Below are positions 50,325 to 58,352 of a stretch of DNA of 64,000 bases, piece after piece (the first letter of the stretch is position 1; the number at the start of each line of letters is the position of its first letter). The translations under genes were made by a program, and so were the position numbers. The stretch spans positions 1-64,000 of the forward strand of contig DATJIW010000088.1 in assembly GCA_035492775.1 (NCBI GenBank). The letters run 5' to 3'. This stretch comes from DATJFQ01 sp035492775. Lineage in GTDB: Bacteria > Acidobacteriota > Vicinamibacteria > Vicinamibacterales > 2-12-FULL-66-21. The notes under the pieces were generated by a model. That model saw nothing but the letters and a program-made list of their open reading frames with translations. It had not been told where the DNA came from and searched no databases.

Positions 50325-50733
50325 GCCGCCGCAGGTGTTCGCGGTACGCCGCTGCGATGCGGCCGAACCGCGCGGCATCCTCCGTGTCGCCACACGCGTC
50401 GCGCGCCATCACCGCGTACCCTCCTCGAAACGCGGCGTAGGCCAGAAGGTAGCCCGGCAGCCGATCAGCAGCCTGCTCGTCTCCCGACGCGCGCACGTAT
50501 GCTTCGAGCAGCCGCCGCACACCGTGTCGATCGAGTCCCCGCTCGAGAACGGCGGCCGCGACATCCCACGCCGGGTTCTGCGGCCCGTCCAGGGCTGCCA
50601 GGTACTCGCGCGCAACGTCGATGGAGAGCTGGCGCAGGAGGGCGGCCCGTTGATCGGCGCGATCCCCGTCCGCAAACGTTGCGTCACAGATCGCCGACTC
50701 CAGCTGGCCGGCGGCGATTAGAACCGCGAGCAC
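50305..50733 (-). CDS. Protein of unknown function
   Basis: The 142-residue soluble protein starts at GTG 50733 and is largely helical (HGVRRLLEAYVRAS, AARFGRIAAAYREHL). It has no signal or membrane segment and no recognised motif. Its start overlaps the end of a short upstream frame by 16 bases. It slightly overlaps the HAD remnant on the other strand. Confidence 0.5.
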   Translation of the reverse strand: MLAVLIAAGQLESAICDATFADGDRADQRAALLRQLSIDVAREYLAALDGPQNPAWDVAAAVLERGLDRHGVRRLLEAYVRASGDEQAADRLPGYLLAYAAFRGGYAVMARDACGDTEDAARFGRIAAAYREHLRRLIPSAP

Positions 50734-50855
50734 TTCGTCTGGCGTCGAGCCGGCAGCTTTTTGTTGCGCGAGGAGCGCCGGAGTTCGGTTTCCGCGACGG
50801 CGACGCGCCCGTCGTCGCGATAGACGAGCACCTGCGTACGGGATCCAAATTCCAC
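50718..50855 (-). CDS. Short basic open frame, possible small protein
   Basis: GTG 50855 opens a 45-codon frame, MEFGSRTQVLVYRDDGRVAV followed by AETELRRSSRNKK, to TAA 50718. The N-terminal part has beta-strand-like, protein-like composition. It overlaps the next gene's start and lies 23 bases from the divergent chlorite-dismutase-family gene. No homologue is recognised and no clear ribosome site precedes it. Confidence 0.3.
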   Translation of the reverse strand: MEFGSRTQVLVYRDDGRVAVAETELRRSSRNKKLPARRQTKCSRF

Positions 50856-50878
50856 GCCGGGGCTGCTAGAGTGATGAG

Positions 50879-51604
50879 ATGGATCGCCGACGTGCACGGC
50901 TGGAACCGCCGGACCTCAGTGAAAAAGGAGGGCTCAAGGACGGCCAGCCCCAGCGGAGCGACGAGCGGCTCTTCATGCAGTTCATGGCGTTCGGCTCCAG
51001 CCGCGGCGCGGCGACGATTGGCGCGCACCTGCAGGAGGCTCGCATCCAAGGGGTCGTGTACGAGGACTTGAACGACCCGACGGGCGTCGGAATCCTCACG
51101 CTCTCCGCGCGGCCGGACGCATTTCTCGATCGTGTGCGGCCGGCGCTCGTGAGCGGTCCCTGCGCCAGCCTCGTTCAGAAGCCTGAGTTCACGATGTTCG
51201 GCCGCACCTACTCGCTCGGTTACGAGCCGGATCTGGCCGACGCGCTGGTCCATCGTCCCACGCGCACCGTACTCAATCCGGAGTGGCCCTGGGCGATCTG
51301 GTATCCGCTCCGGCGCAGCGGAAGGTTCGCGCAGCTCGACGACCAGGAGCAGCGCACCATTCTGCGCGAGCACGGCGCGATCGGCATGACGTTCGGCGCG
51401 GCGGACTACGCGCACGATGTCCGGCTCGCGTGCCACGGCCTCGACCGCGGCGACAACGACTTCGTCATCGGCCTGATCGGGAAGGAGCTCTTCCCGCTCT
51501 CCGCAGTCGTCCAGGCCATGCGAAACACGCAGCAGACGTCCTTGTATCTCGATCGCCTCGGCCCGTTCTTCGTCGGCCGCGCCGTCTGGCAATCTCAGGA
51601 ATAG
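50879..51604 (+). CDS. Chlorite-dismutase-family protein (second copy)
   Basis: The 241-residue protein is in the Cld/HemQ superfamily. Its second half has PWAIWYPLRRSGRFAQLDDQ, ILREHGAIGMTFG (heme His region), RLACHGLDRGDNDFVIGLIG and QTSLYLDRLGPFFVGRAVW. The helix-turn before the His fits a heme-binding member, but it differs clearly from the HemQ-like protein at 10.4 kb. Its chemistry is unknown. The N-terminal 30 residues are low-complexity and may be non-coding. Confidence 0.75.
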   Translation: MDRRRARLEPPDLSEKGGLKDGQPQRSDERLFMQFMAFGSSRGAATIGAHLQEARIQGVVYEDLNDPTGVGILTLSARPDAFLDRVRPALVSGPCASLVQKPEFTMFGRTYSLGYEPDLADALVHRPTRTVLNPEWPWAIWYPLRRSGRFAQLDDQEQRTILREHGAIGMTFGAADYAHDVRLACHGLDRGDNDFVIGLIGKELFPLSAVVQAMRNTQQTSLYLDRLGPFFVGRAVWQSQE

Positions 51605-51611
51605 GTCTCTT

Positions 51612-51698
51612 CAACTCCCAACTCCGAATTCCCAACTTGAGTGTTCGAGAAGTGGGAACCGGGAGTAATTGGGAATTGGGAGTTGGGAATTGGGAGTT
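51612..51698. repeat. Seven-base repeat array (second locus)
   Basis: CAACTCC/GAATTCC-type heptamers on the left arm (51612-51636) are followed, after a less regular middle, by five right-arm copies TTGGGAA/TTGGGAG (51668-51698). The arms can pair across the middle. It lies between the convergent ends of the chlorite-dismutase-like gene and the ligase-polymerase gene. Confidence 0.7.
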
Positions 51699-53610
51699 AT
51701 GTCGAGACCCTCTGCAGCGCTTTCGTCATATTCGCTGTCAGCTTCTGCGGCGTCCGGAAGTAGCCGGCCCACGGGTCGATTCGCTGAGAGGCGACGCGTT
51801 GCGGAACGGTCGTGACGGTGAACGACGCCGCGTCGAGTGATTCCTTCAGTTCTGTCCACGCGAGCGGCACCGACACGGGGGCGCCGTTGCGCGAGCGCGT
51901 CGAGAACGCCGCGATCGACGTGTTCGTCCGGTTGTTGCGCAGGTAGTCGACCAGGATCTGCCGTTCACGCCCGCGTTTGCCGAACTGCATCGTGAACAGC
52001 GACGGGTCGTGCCGCACGAGCGCCTCAGCCAGCGACCGCGCGAACTCGAGGCATGCATCCCATTGCCGTTTGCGTGCGAGTGGAACGACCACATGAAGGC
52101 CTCGCCCTCCGGTCGTCTTGACCCAGCTTTCGAGATCGAGCGAGTGAAGCATGTGCCGCACCAGACGGGCGGCATTGACGACGGTTTTCCAGGTGATGCT
52201 CGCGCCGGGGTCCAGATCGATGACGATGCGGTCGGGCAGTTCGACCTTGTCGTAACGCGTGTTCCATGTGTGAATCTCGAGGATGTCCATCTGCGCGAGC
52301 GCGACGATCGCCTCGGGCGATTCGATGACCAGATACGCGCCAACCTTCGTCTTTTCCTGGATTCGCACGCGTTTCAATTGCGGAGGCGCCCACAGTTTCG
52401 AGTGCTTCATGAAGATGCACTCGCCGGCGATGCCGTTCCCGCAGCGCACGAGCGTCAGCGGCCGGCCGTCGACGTGCGGCATCATCGCCGCTGCAACGCT
52501 GGCGTAGTACCGCGCCACGTCCAGCTTCGTGAGCGACGGTTGTGGATACATCAGGCGCTCGGCGTGCGTGATGGCAATGCCAAGTACCTCCGGAGTGGAC
52601 GAGGATCCGGACTTCGCGGTGCGCCTGCCGCGCCTTGGCGACGCTGCTTTCGTCTGGCGTGCTGGCGATGGGAGCTTCGGTGCCGCCGGCTGTTCGCGGA
52701 CGATCGTCCGAGGCGACTTGTCTGACCGGAGTCCCTGGAACGACGGATGCCGGATCCTTCCCTCGCCGGTCCATTCCGTGAACACGACTTCGCCGACCAG
52801 CCGCGGTTCGACCCAGTGGGCGTGCCGTCCGAGCCAACCTGCAGGCGGCGGCGAGAAGGCCGACTGCTTGACTTCAATCCTGTCGAGCGCTCGGCGAAGC
52901 TCACCCGCCAGTTTCGCCGTGAAACCCGTTCCGACCTTGCCGGCGAAAACAAGACGATCGCCGTCGTAGTACCCGACGAGGAGTGCTCCGATACCCTGGC
53001 GCGATCCTTCGGGGTCGGTGAAACCGCCGATCACGAATTCCTGCCGCTGCACGCATTTCGTCTTGAGCCAGCCGGCGCGCTTTCCGCTCATATACGGCTG
53101 GTCGCGGAGCTTCGAGACGATGCCTTCGGCGCCGAGCCGGCACGCTTCCCTGAACGCGTCCGGTCCGCTGGCGGCGATGTGCTCCGCGAATTGAATCCGC
53201 GAGCCCCGGACGATCCGCGAGAGCGCGGACTTGCGCGCTTCGAGCGTTTCCTGGACGAGGGGTCGACCGTTCAGGTACAACAGGTCGAAGACGAAATAGA
53301 CGAGCGTCCCGCTCGAGTCGGTGCCGGAGTTCTGAAGCGCCTGAAAGCTCGTGCGTCCATCGGGCAGCACCATGCAGACTTCTCCGTCGAGCAGCGCCGA
53401 ACGGACGTCGAGCTGGGCGGCGGCGCGGACGATGGCGGGGAAGGCGTGCGTCCAGTCCTTGCCGTTCCGACTGATGAGCGTGATCGTCAGTCCGTCGATT
53501 CGGCACCCGATGCGATAGCCGTCGTACTTCAGCTCGTGGATCCACTCACTGCCGTCGGGCGGTGTCTTCACGAGTTGCGCGAGCTGCGGACGATAGGGAG
53601 GTAAACGCAT
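51697..53610 (-). CDS. ligD: LigD-type ATP-dependent DNA ligase fused to polymerase/primase domain
   Basis: The 637-residue protein acts in non-homologous end joining. Residues 1-300 are the ligase: HELKYDGYRIGCR holds the catalytic Lys, with ALLDGEVCM, IQFAEHI and EGIVSKLRD as later ligase motifs and an OB fold. Residues about 345-637 form the primase/polymerase (POL) domain, with IDLDPGASITW metal aspartates, TGGRGLHVVVPL and RQILVDYLRN. The phosphoesterase domain is absent. No Ku gene lies in the window. ATG 53610 follows a large shadow frame and fits the ligase start. Confidence 0.92.
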   Translation of the reverse strand: MRLPPYRPQLAQLVKTPPDGSEWIHELKYDGYRIGCRIDGLTITLISRNGKDWTHAFPAIVRAAAQLDVRSALLDGEVCMVLPDGRTSFQALQNSGTDSSGTLVYFVFDLLYLNGRPLVQETLEARKSALSRIVRGSRIQFAEHIAASGPDAFREACRLGAEGIVSKLRDQPYMSGKRAGWLKTKCVQRQEFVIGGFTDPEGSRQGIGALLVGYYDGDRLVFAGKVGTGFTAKLAGELRRALDRIEVKQSAFSPPPAGWLGRHAHWVEPRLVGEVVFTEWTGEGRIRHPSFQGLRSDKSPRTIVREQPAAPKLPSPARQTKAASPRRGRRTAKSGSSSTPEVLGIAITHAERLMYPQPSLTKLDVARYYASVAAAMMPHVDGRPLTLVRCGNGIAGECIFMKHSKLWAPPQLKRVRIQEKTKVGAYLVIESPEAIVALAQMDILEIHTWNTRYDKVELPDRIVIDLDPGASITWKTVVNAARLVRHMLHSLDLESWVKTTGGRGLHVVVPLARKRQWDACLEFARSLAEALVRHDPSLFTMQFGKRGRERQILVDYLRNNRTNTSIAAFSTRSRNGAPVSVPLAWTELKESLDAASFTVTTVPQRVASQRIDPWAGYFRTPQKLTANMTKALQRVST

Positions 53611-53694
53611 CAGCAAGTGGCTGCAAAGCTCATTGCTACATCCCACGATCGGCGGACGCTTTGCAACAACATCTTTGCGGAGGGAACGGTTGTG

Positions 53695-54186
53695 ATGAGA
53701 CTGCAAAGCATGGGAGCGATCGTTTTCGCCGCGGGCCTCGCCGCGGCAGGCGCCGGGTGCAGCCATGGTCCGTCGGCTTCTCAGGATCGAGCGAACACGC
53801 CGCCGGAGACTGCGACGGCGACCTCGTCGAACGTCCCGATGACGGCAACCGTTACGGGCTGTCTCGCCGCCGGTGATGCGGCAGATACGTTCGTGTTGAA
53901 CGCGGCGCGGAGCGAAGGCGATACCACGAGTGCCACGTACAATCTGGTTGGCGCCAGCGCCGACGAGCTGCGAAGTCACATCGGCGAGCAGGTGAAAGTA
54001 TCGGGCACGGTCACCTCCGGCGAGCAGGTGGCCGAGCGGTCGATGCCACAAGCACAGACCGACAAGACGAAAGGCACGACGGGAACGCCGACGGTGCAGA
54101 CGCAGACCGACGTGCAGATCAAACGGCTGCAGGTCAGCTCGGTCTCGCCCGAAGGGCACAAATGCGAGGTGGATCGGGGCCGGTAG
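53695..54186 (+). CDS. Lipoprotein with OB-like domain
   Basis: The 163-residue protein has a lipobox (FAAGLAAAGAGCSHG), so it is likely lipid-anchored. The rest (TATVTGCLAAGDAADTFVLN ... GEQVKVSGTVTSGEQV) resembles the small OB-fold lipoproteins common in Acidobacteriota. Function unknown. ATG 53695 or the GTG just before it follows GGAGGG at 53679-53684. It is divergent from ligD. Confidence 0.7.
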   Translation: MRLQSMGAIVFAAGLAAAGAGCSHGPSASQDRANTPPETATATSSNVPMTATVTGCLAAGDAADTFVLNAARSEGDTTSATYNLVGASADELRSHIGEQVKVSGTVTSGEQVAERSMPQAQTDKTKGTTGTPTVQTQTDVQIKRLQVSSVSPEGHKCEVDRGR

Positions 54187-54202
54187 CCCAGCCACTTGGG
54201 CA

Positions 54203-54230
54203 GGAGGTCGCTTCCGGCCTCCCGTTATTT
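54203..54230 (+). terminator. Possible terminator after the lipoprotein gene
   Basis: GGAGG (54203-54207) pairs with CCTCC (54218-54222) around a ten-base loop, followed by GTTATTT. The stem is only five pairs, so it is a weak candidate. Confidence 0.35.
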
Positions 54231-54306
54231 GGTGTCGCGTTTCTATAAAACCGGCAACCAGACCGATGGCCCATGGGTTGCTGACGAGTGCGCCGGAGCT
54301 GCCGAT

Positions 54307-55200
54307 TTGCCCAGCATACGAGGCCGACGTCCCCGGCGCCTGTCACCCGAAGAGCGCAAATCGCTGACGCACGGCGATTTCTGGATACCCGAGGAAGAGC
54401 GGGAGGTCTACCGGCGCGCGCTCGTCGCGCTCAACGAGGCGCAAATCCCGTATGTCGTGGCCGGCGCGTACGCGATTTACGAGCATACCGGCATCTACCG
54501 CCAGACCAAGGACCTCGATCTCTTCGTCGAACCGTCCGCAGTCGTGCCGGCGGCGCGCGCGCTGCACGCCGCCGGGTTCGTCATGCGTCTCGAAGATCTC
54601 CACTGGCTCGCGAAGGCCACCGTCGGAGACCGCTTCGTCGACATCATCTATGGCATGGGCAACGGGATCGCATTCATCGACTCGTCCTGGCTCGAGCACA
54701 GCCGTCCGGGCGTGCTCGCGGCACAGGCGGTTCGCATCGCACCCGCGGAAGAACTGATCTGGCACCGCCTCTTCATCAGCGAGCGGCATCGGCACGACAT
54801 GTCCGACGTCGTTCACCTCATCCTCTGTATAGGCGATGCGATCGACTGGGAGCGCCTCGTGGTCCGTGTCGGGCAGAACTGGCCGCTGCTGCTCGCGCAG
54901 CTGCAGATGTTCAGTTACGTCTACCCCGGCTACCGGACGAACGTGCCGAACTGGGTCATGGAGCAGCTGATCGAACAGGCGCGGGCGGATATCGGAAGGG
55001 ACGAGGAAGACGCCGACGTCACGCGCGGGACGCTGATCTCGCGGTTCAGCTTCGCCATCGATGTTCGCGAGTGGGGCTTCTCCGACCCGCGGGGCGAACT
55101 CATCCGCCGGGCCCGCAGCCAGCCGGTCATCCGCGAAATCGCCGAGTCGGATGTCTGGGACGAACGCAACGAGGAGCGCGCCGACACCAGGGAAGAATAA
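54307..55200 (+). CDS. Nucleotidyltransferase-like protein
   Basis: The protein of about 297 residues has IPYVVAGAYAIYEHTGIYR then TKDLDLFVEP, the G-x-A/S and D-x-D pattern of polymerase-beta-type nucleotidyltransferases of the minimal (abortive-phage-defence AbiEii-like) group. The start is uncertain: TTG 54307 has GGAG eight bases upstream and avoids the terminator-like hairpin, but the frame is open back to 54196. Substrate unknown. Confidence 0.7.
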   Translation: MPSIRGRRPRRLSPEERKSLTHGDFWIPEEEREVYRRALVALNEAQIPYVVAGAYAIYEHTGIYRQTKDLDLFVEPSAVVPAARALHAAGFVMRLEDLHWLAKATVGDRFVDIIYGMGNGIAFIDSSWLEHSRPGVLAAQAVRIAPAEELIWHRLFISERHRHDMSDVVHLILCIGDAIDWERLVVRVGQNWPLLLAQLQMFSYVYPGYRTNVPNWVMEQLIEQARADIGRDEEDADVTRGTLISRFSFAIDVREWGFSDPRGELIRRARSQPVIREIAESDVWDERNEERADTREE

Positions 55201-55210
55201 GAGGATCACG

Positions 55211-55242
55211 TCAATTCCCAACTCCCAATTCCCAACTCCCAA
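55211..55242. repeat. Seven-base repeat array (third locus)
   Basis: Four and a half CAATTCC/CAACTCC units in direct order lie between the nucleotidyltransferase stop and the PadR leader. No inverted arm is present here, unlike the two other loci. Confidence 0.65.
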
Positions 55243-55284
55243 TAAAAAGTGAACTAAACTTTTTAGCCCCTCATTACGTCAAAG

Positions 55285-55309
55285 CCTCTATCAGACACTC
55301 TAGTAGAGG
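55285..55309. promoter_or_regulatory. Possible PadR operator CCTCTA-N13-TAGAGG
   Basis: A perfect six-base inverted repeat with a 13-base spacer ends six bases before the padR start codon and overlaps the ribosome site (AGAGG). Such a site would let PadR repress its own gene and the coupled permease. Confidence 0.45.
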
Positions 55310-55314
55310 ACACC

Positions 55315-55671
55315 GTGACGCTCAGGAAATCGCGCAATGCACCCGGCCCCGACCTGCTGCAGGGCACGCTCGACATGCTGGTGCTCCAGACCCTCCGGCT
55401 CGGAGCGGCGCACGGGTACACGATCGCGCGTCTCATCGGCCAGCGCTCCGATGAATTCCTCCAGGTCGAACAGGGGTCGCTGTACCCGGCGCTCAACCGC
55501 CTGGAGGACCGCGGCTGGATCGATTCCCACTGGGCGATTTCCGAGAACAATCGCCGCGCGCGGTATTACACGCTGACGCCGAAAGGGCGCCGGCAGCTCC
55601 AACAGGAAACCGAACACTGGCACCAGCTCGTGAAGGCCATCGGGGCGGTGCTGAGTCCGATCGAGGACTGA
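55315..55671 (+). CDS. PadR-family transcription regulator
   Basis: The 118-residue regulator starts at GTG 55315. The winged-helix PadR domain reads LLQGTLDMLVLQTLRLGAAHGYTIARLI, VEQGSLYPALNRLEDRGWI and RRARYYTLTPKGRRQL. PadR proteins are usually repressors released by a small ligand. In Acidobacteriota they pair with ADOP permeases; the permease here starts two bases after the PadR stop. Confidence 0.92.
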   Translation: MTLRKSRNAPGPDLLQGTLDMLVLQTLRLGAAHGYTIARLIGQRSDEFLQVEQGSLYPALNRLEDRGWIDSHWAISENNRRARYYTLTPKGRRQLQQETEHWHQLVKAIGAVLSPIED

Positions 55672-55672
55672 C

Positions 55673-58342
55673 GTGCGCCGGTTCTTCCGCCGCGGACGTC
55701 TCGACAGTGAACGCGCCTCGGAGATCCAGGCGCACCTCGATCATCACGTCGACGATCTGATTGCCCAGGGCCTCCCGCGGTCCGAGGCGATCCGCGAGGC
55801 CCGCCGCCGGTTCGGCAATCCTCACGCTATCCGCCAGGAGATCTACGAGATGAACAGCCTTCCTGTGCTCGAGCCCTTCATCCGGGATCTGCGGTACGCG
55901 TTCCGCATGCTCCGGAAGACGCCCGGATTCACGTTCGCGGCGGCGGCGACGCTGGCGCTCGGAATCGGCGCGAACACCGCGGTCTTCAGCGTCGTAAACG
56001 CGCTGCTGTTCACGCCGTTACCGTATCCCCAGCCGGACCGTCTCGCGCTGCTTCAGTATCACACCCGCAGTCCCAAGTCCGGCGACAACCGCGACGTCGG
56101 TTCGAACGGCCGGATGTGGTTCGCGGTCCGCGATTACACGTCGACGATAGACGCGGCAGTCTTGGGAGGCACCGCGGGCGTGAACCTCGTAGCCGGTGAC
56201 CGCGCCGCGTACGTGCAGCAGCAGCGCGTGAGCGCCGGCTACTTCCATGTCGTGGGTATTCCACCGCTGATCGGGCGGGAATTCACGCGCGACGAAGACG
56301 TCCCCGGGGGACCCGCGGTCGTGATCCTGAACAATTCCTTATGGAAGACGATGTTCAATGCGGATCGATCGATCGTGGGCCGGACCATACAGCTTCGCGG
56401 GGAGTCGTACACGGTGGTCGGGGTGCTGCCGGAGAACTTCCCGGTCACGCAGCGCAGCAGCTTCACCGGCGGCCAGGGGGTCGATCTGTGGACGCCGCTG
56501 CGGCCGTCGACCAACGGTGAGGGCGGCGGCATCAATTACACGGTCGTCGCGCGTCTGCACGACGGCATAAATTTGGCGCAGGCGCGGGACGACGTGCGCA
56601 ATGCGTCGCCGCACGCCTTCCAGCACGTGGATCCCGGCACGCTCGCCGAACTGGATCTCGTGCCGATGCAGCAGGCCATGACCGCCGGCATTCGAGAGCC
56701 GCTGATGATGTTGTGGGGTGCCGTCGCCATTGTGCTGCTGATCGCCTGCGTCAACATTGCCGGGCTGCTGCTCGCTCGCGGTGCGACGCGAACGCGAGAA
56801 ATCGCGACGCGGATGGCGCTTGGCAGCGGGCGCCGGGCCGTGATCCGGCAGCTGCTGGTGGAAAGCGTCGCGCTCGCGTCGATCGGCGGCGCGCTCGGTC
56901 TCGGAGTGGGCTGGCTGGTACTGAACGCTCTTGGCGACCTGGCGGCCCAGACCTTCGACCTGTGGCAACCGCTGGCGCTCGACGCCCGGGCCCTTGGAGT
57001 CACCGTCGTATTCGCGCTCGGCACGAGCATCATCTTCGGTCTCGCGCCGGCGATCCAGGCGTCCCGGCTCGATGTGCGTGCCGGACTTGGCGAGGGCGGC
57101 ACGCGGGCTGTCGCCGGCGCGTCGAACCGCTGGCCTCGCCGCGTTCTCGTCATCGCCGAAGTCGCTCTTGGCGTCGTCCTTCTCATCAGCAGCGGCCTGC
57201 TCGTCCGGACGTTCGTGCATCTGCGCGGCCTTGCTCCGGGCTTTGACGATCGGAACCTCGTGACTGTCAGCGTGTCGTTGCAGGACGCGCGCTACAAGGA
57301 TCCCGTTGCCGTGCAGGGGCTCTTCGACGAAACACTGCGGCGGATGCGCGGCATCCCTGGAGTCGAAGGCGCAGGTGTGGGGCTCGGGATGCCGTACACA
57401 CGGCTGCTCAATAACGGGATGCGCCGGCTGGACGGACCCGAAGTGGACCCGCCAGACAGCGGGCAACTGACAAACGAGACCTATGTCACCCCAGGATTGT
57501 TCGAAGCCTTGAAGGTGCCGGTACGTCAAGGTCGGGTGTTCGCCGACTCCGACGGCGCGTCCTCGGCACCGGTTGCCGTCGTGAACGAAGCGTTCGTTGC
57601 GCGGTACTTCAAGAAGGACCGTTCCGTCCTCGGCCGGCACCTGGCGTCCGGGAAGGAGGTTCGCGAGATCGTCGGCGTTGTCGGCAACGTGGAGCAGGGC
57701 TCCGCCGGGTGGGGAGACTTCGAACCGATCTCACCGCTGCCATGCCTGTATATCCCGGTGTCGCAGACGTCGAGCGCCTTCCTCACCCTGGTTCACACGT
57801 GGTTCCAGCCATCATGGGCGATTCGGACGTCGATGCCGTTCGAGACTGTAGTCCCGAAGGTCCGCGAAGCGCTCCAGTCCGTGGATCCGCACCTGCCGAT
57901 TGCCGAAGTGAATACGATCGACGATCTGCGCGGAGAGAAGCTGGTGTCGCAGCGGTTCATGATGATCCTGGTGGCGGGTTTGGGCCTGCTCGCACTCGTG
58001 CTGTCGGCAGTCGGCCTGCAGGGGCTCATCGCGAGCAGCGTCAACGAGCGGACGCGGGAACTCGGCGTGCGTCTCGCGCTCGGCGCAACGGGTTCGCAAG
58101 TCATGGGCGACGTGGTCGCCCCGGGCCTGATGCTCGCCGCGATCGGCGTCGTCATCGGCAGCGCCGGCGCGCTGGTGAGCACGCGGCTGATGCAATCCTT
58201 CATCTGGGGCGTGACGCCGACCGATCCGCTCACCTTTATAGGTGTCGTCGCGGTCCTGCTCGCCGTCGCGCTGCTCGCGAGCGTGATCCCGGCGCTGCGT
58301 GTGCTGAGGCTCGATCCCGCGAAAACGCTCAGAGCTGAATAA
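55673..58342 (+). CDS. ADOP-type ABC transporter permease with PadR partner
   Basis: The 889-residue permease carries an N-terminal permease-prefix domain (SERASEIQAHLDHHVDDLI ... ARRRFGNPHAI), then a helix (FTFAAAATLALGIGANTAVF) and two MacB/FtsX halves with SSVNERTRELGVRLALGATGSQV near the end. Start GTG 55673 follows the padR stop by one base. It lacks an adjacent ATPase gene. A role in export of a ligand sensed by PadR is inferred from pairing. Confidence 0.9.
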   Translation: MRRFFRRGRLDSERASEIQAHLDHHVDDLIAQGLPRSEAIREARRRFGNPHAIRQEIYEMNSLPVLEPFIRDLRYAFRMLRKTPGFTFAAAATLALGIGANTAVFSVVNALLFTPLPYPQPDRLALLQYHTRSPKSGDNRDVGSNGRMWFAVRDYTSTIDAAVLGGTAGVNLVAGDRAAYVQQQRVSAGYFHVVGIPPLIGREFTRDEDVPGGPAVVILNNSLWKTMFNADRSIVGRTIQLRGESYTVVGVLPENFPVTQRSSFTGGQGVDLWTPLRPSTNGEGGGINYTVVARLHDGINLAQARDDVRNASPHAFQHVDPGTLAELDLVPMQQAMTAGIREPLMMLWGAVAIVLLIACVNIAGLLLARGATRTREIATRMALGSGRRAVIRQLLVESVALASIGGALGLGVGWLVLNALGDLAAQTFDLWQPLALDARALGVTVVFALGTSIIFGLAPAIQASRLDVRAGLGEGGTRAVAGASNRWPRRVLVIAEVALGVVLLISSGLLVRTFVHLRGLAPGFDDRNLVTVSVSLQDARYKDPVAVQGLFDETLRRMRGIPGVEGAGVGLGMPYTRLLNNGMRRLDGPEVDPPDSGQLTNETYVTPGLFEALKVPVRQGRVFADSDGASSAPVAVVNEAFVARYFKKDRSVLGRHLASGKEVREIVGVVGNVEQGSAGWGDFEPISPLPCLYIPVSQTSSAFLTLVHTWFQPSWAIRTSMPFETVVPKVREALQSVDPHLPIAEVNTIDDLRGEKLVSQRFMMILVAGLGLLALVLSAVGLQGLIASSVNERTRELGVRLALGATGSQVMGDVVAPGLMLAAIGVVIGSAGALVSTRLMQSFIWGVTPTDPLTFIGVVAVLLAVALLASVIPALRVLRLDPAKTLRAE

Positions 58343-58352
58343 CTCGCAGCTG

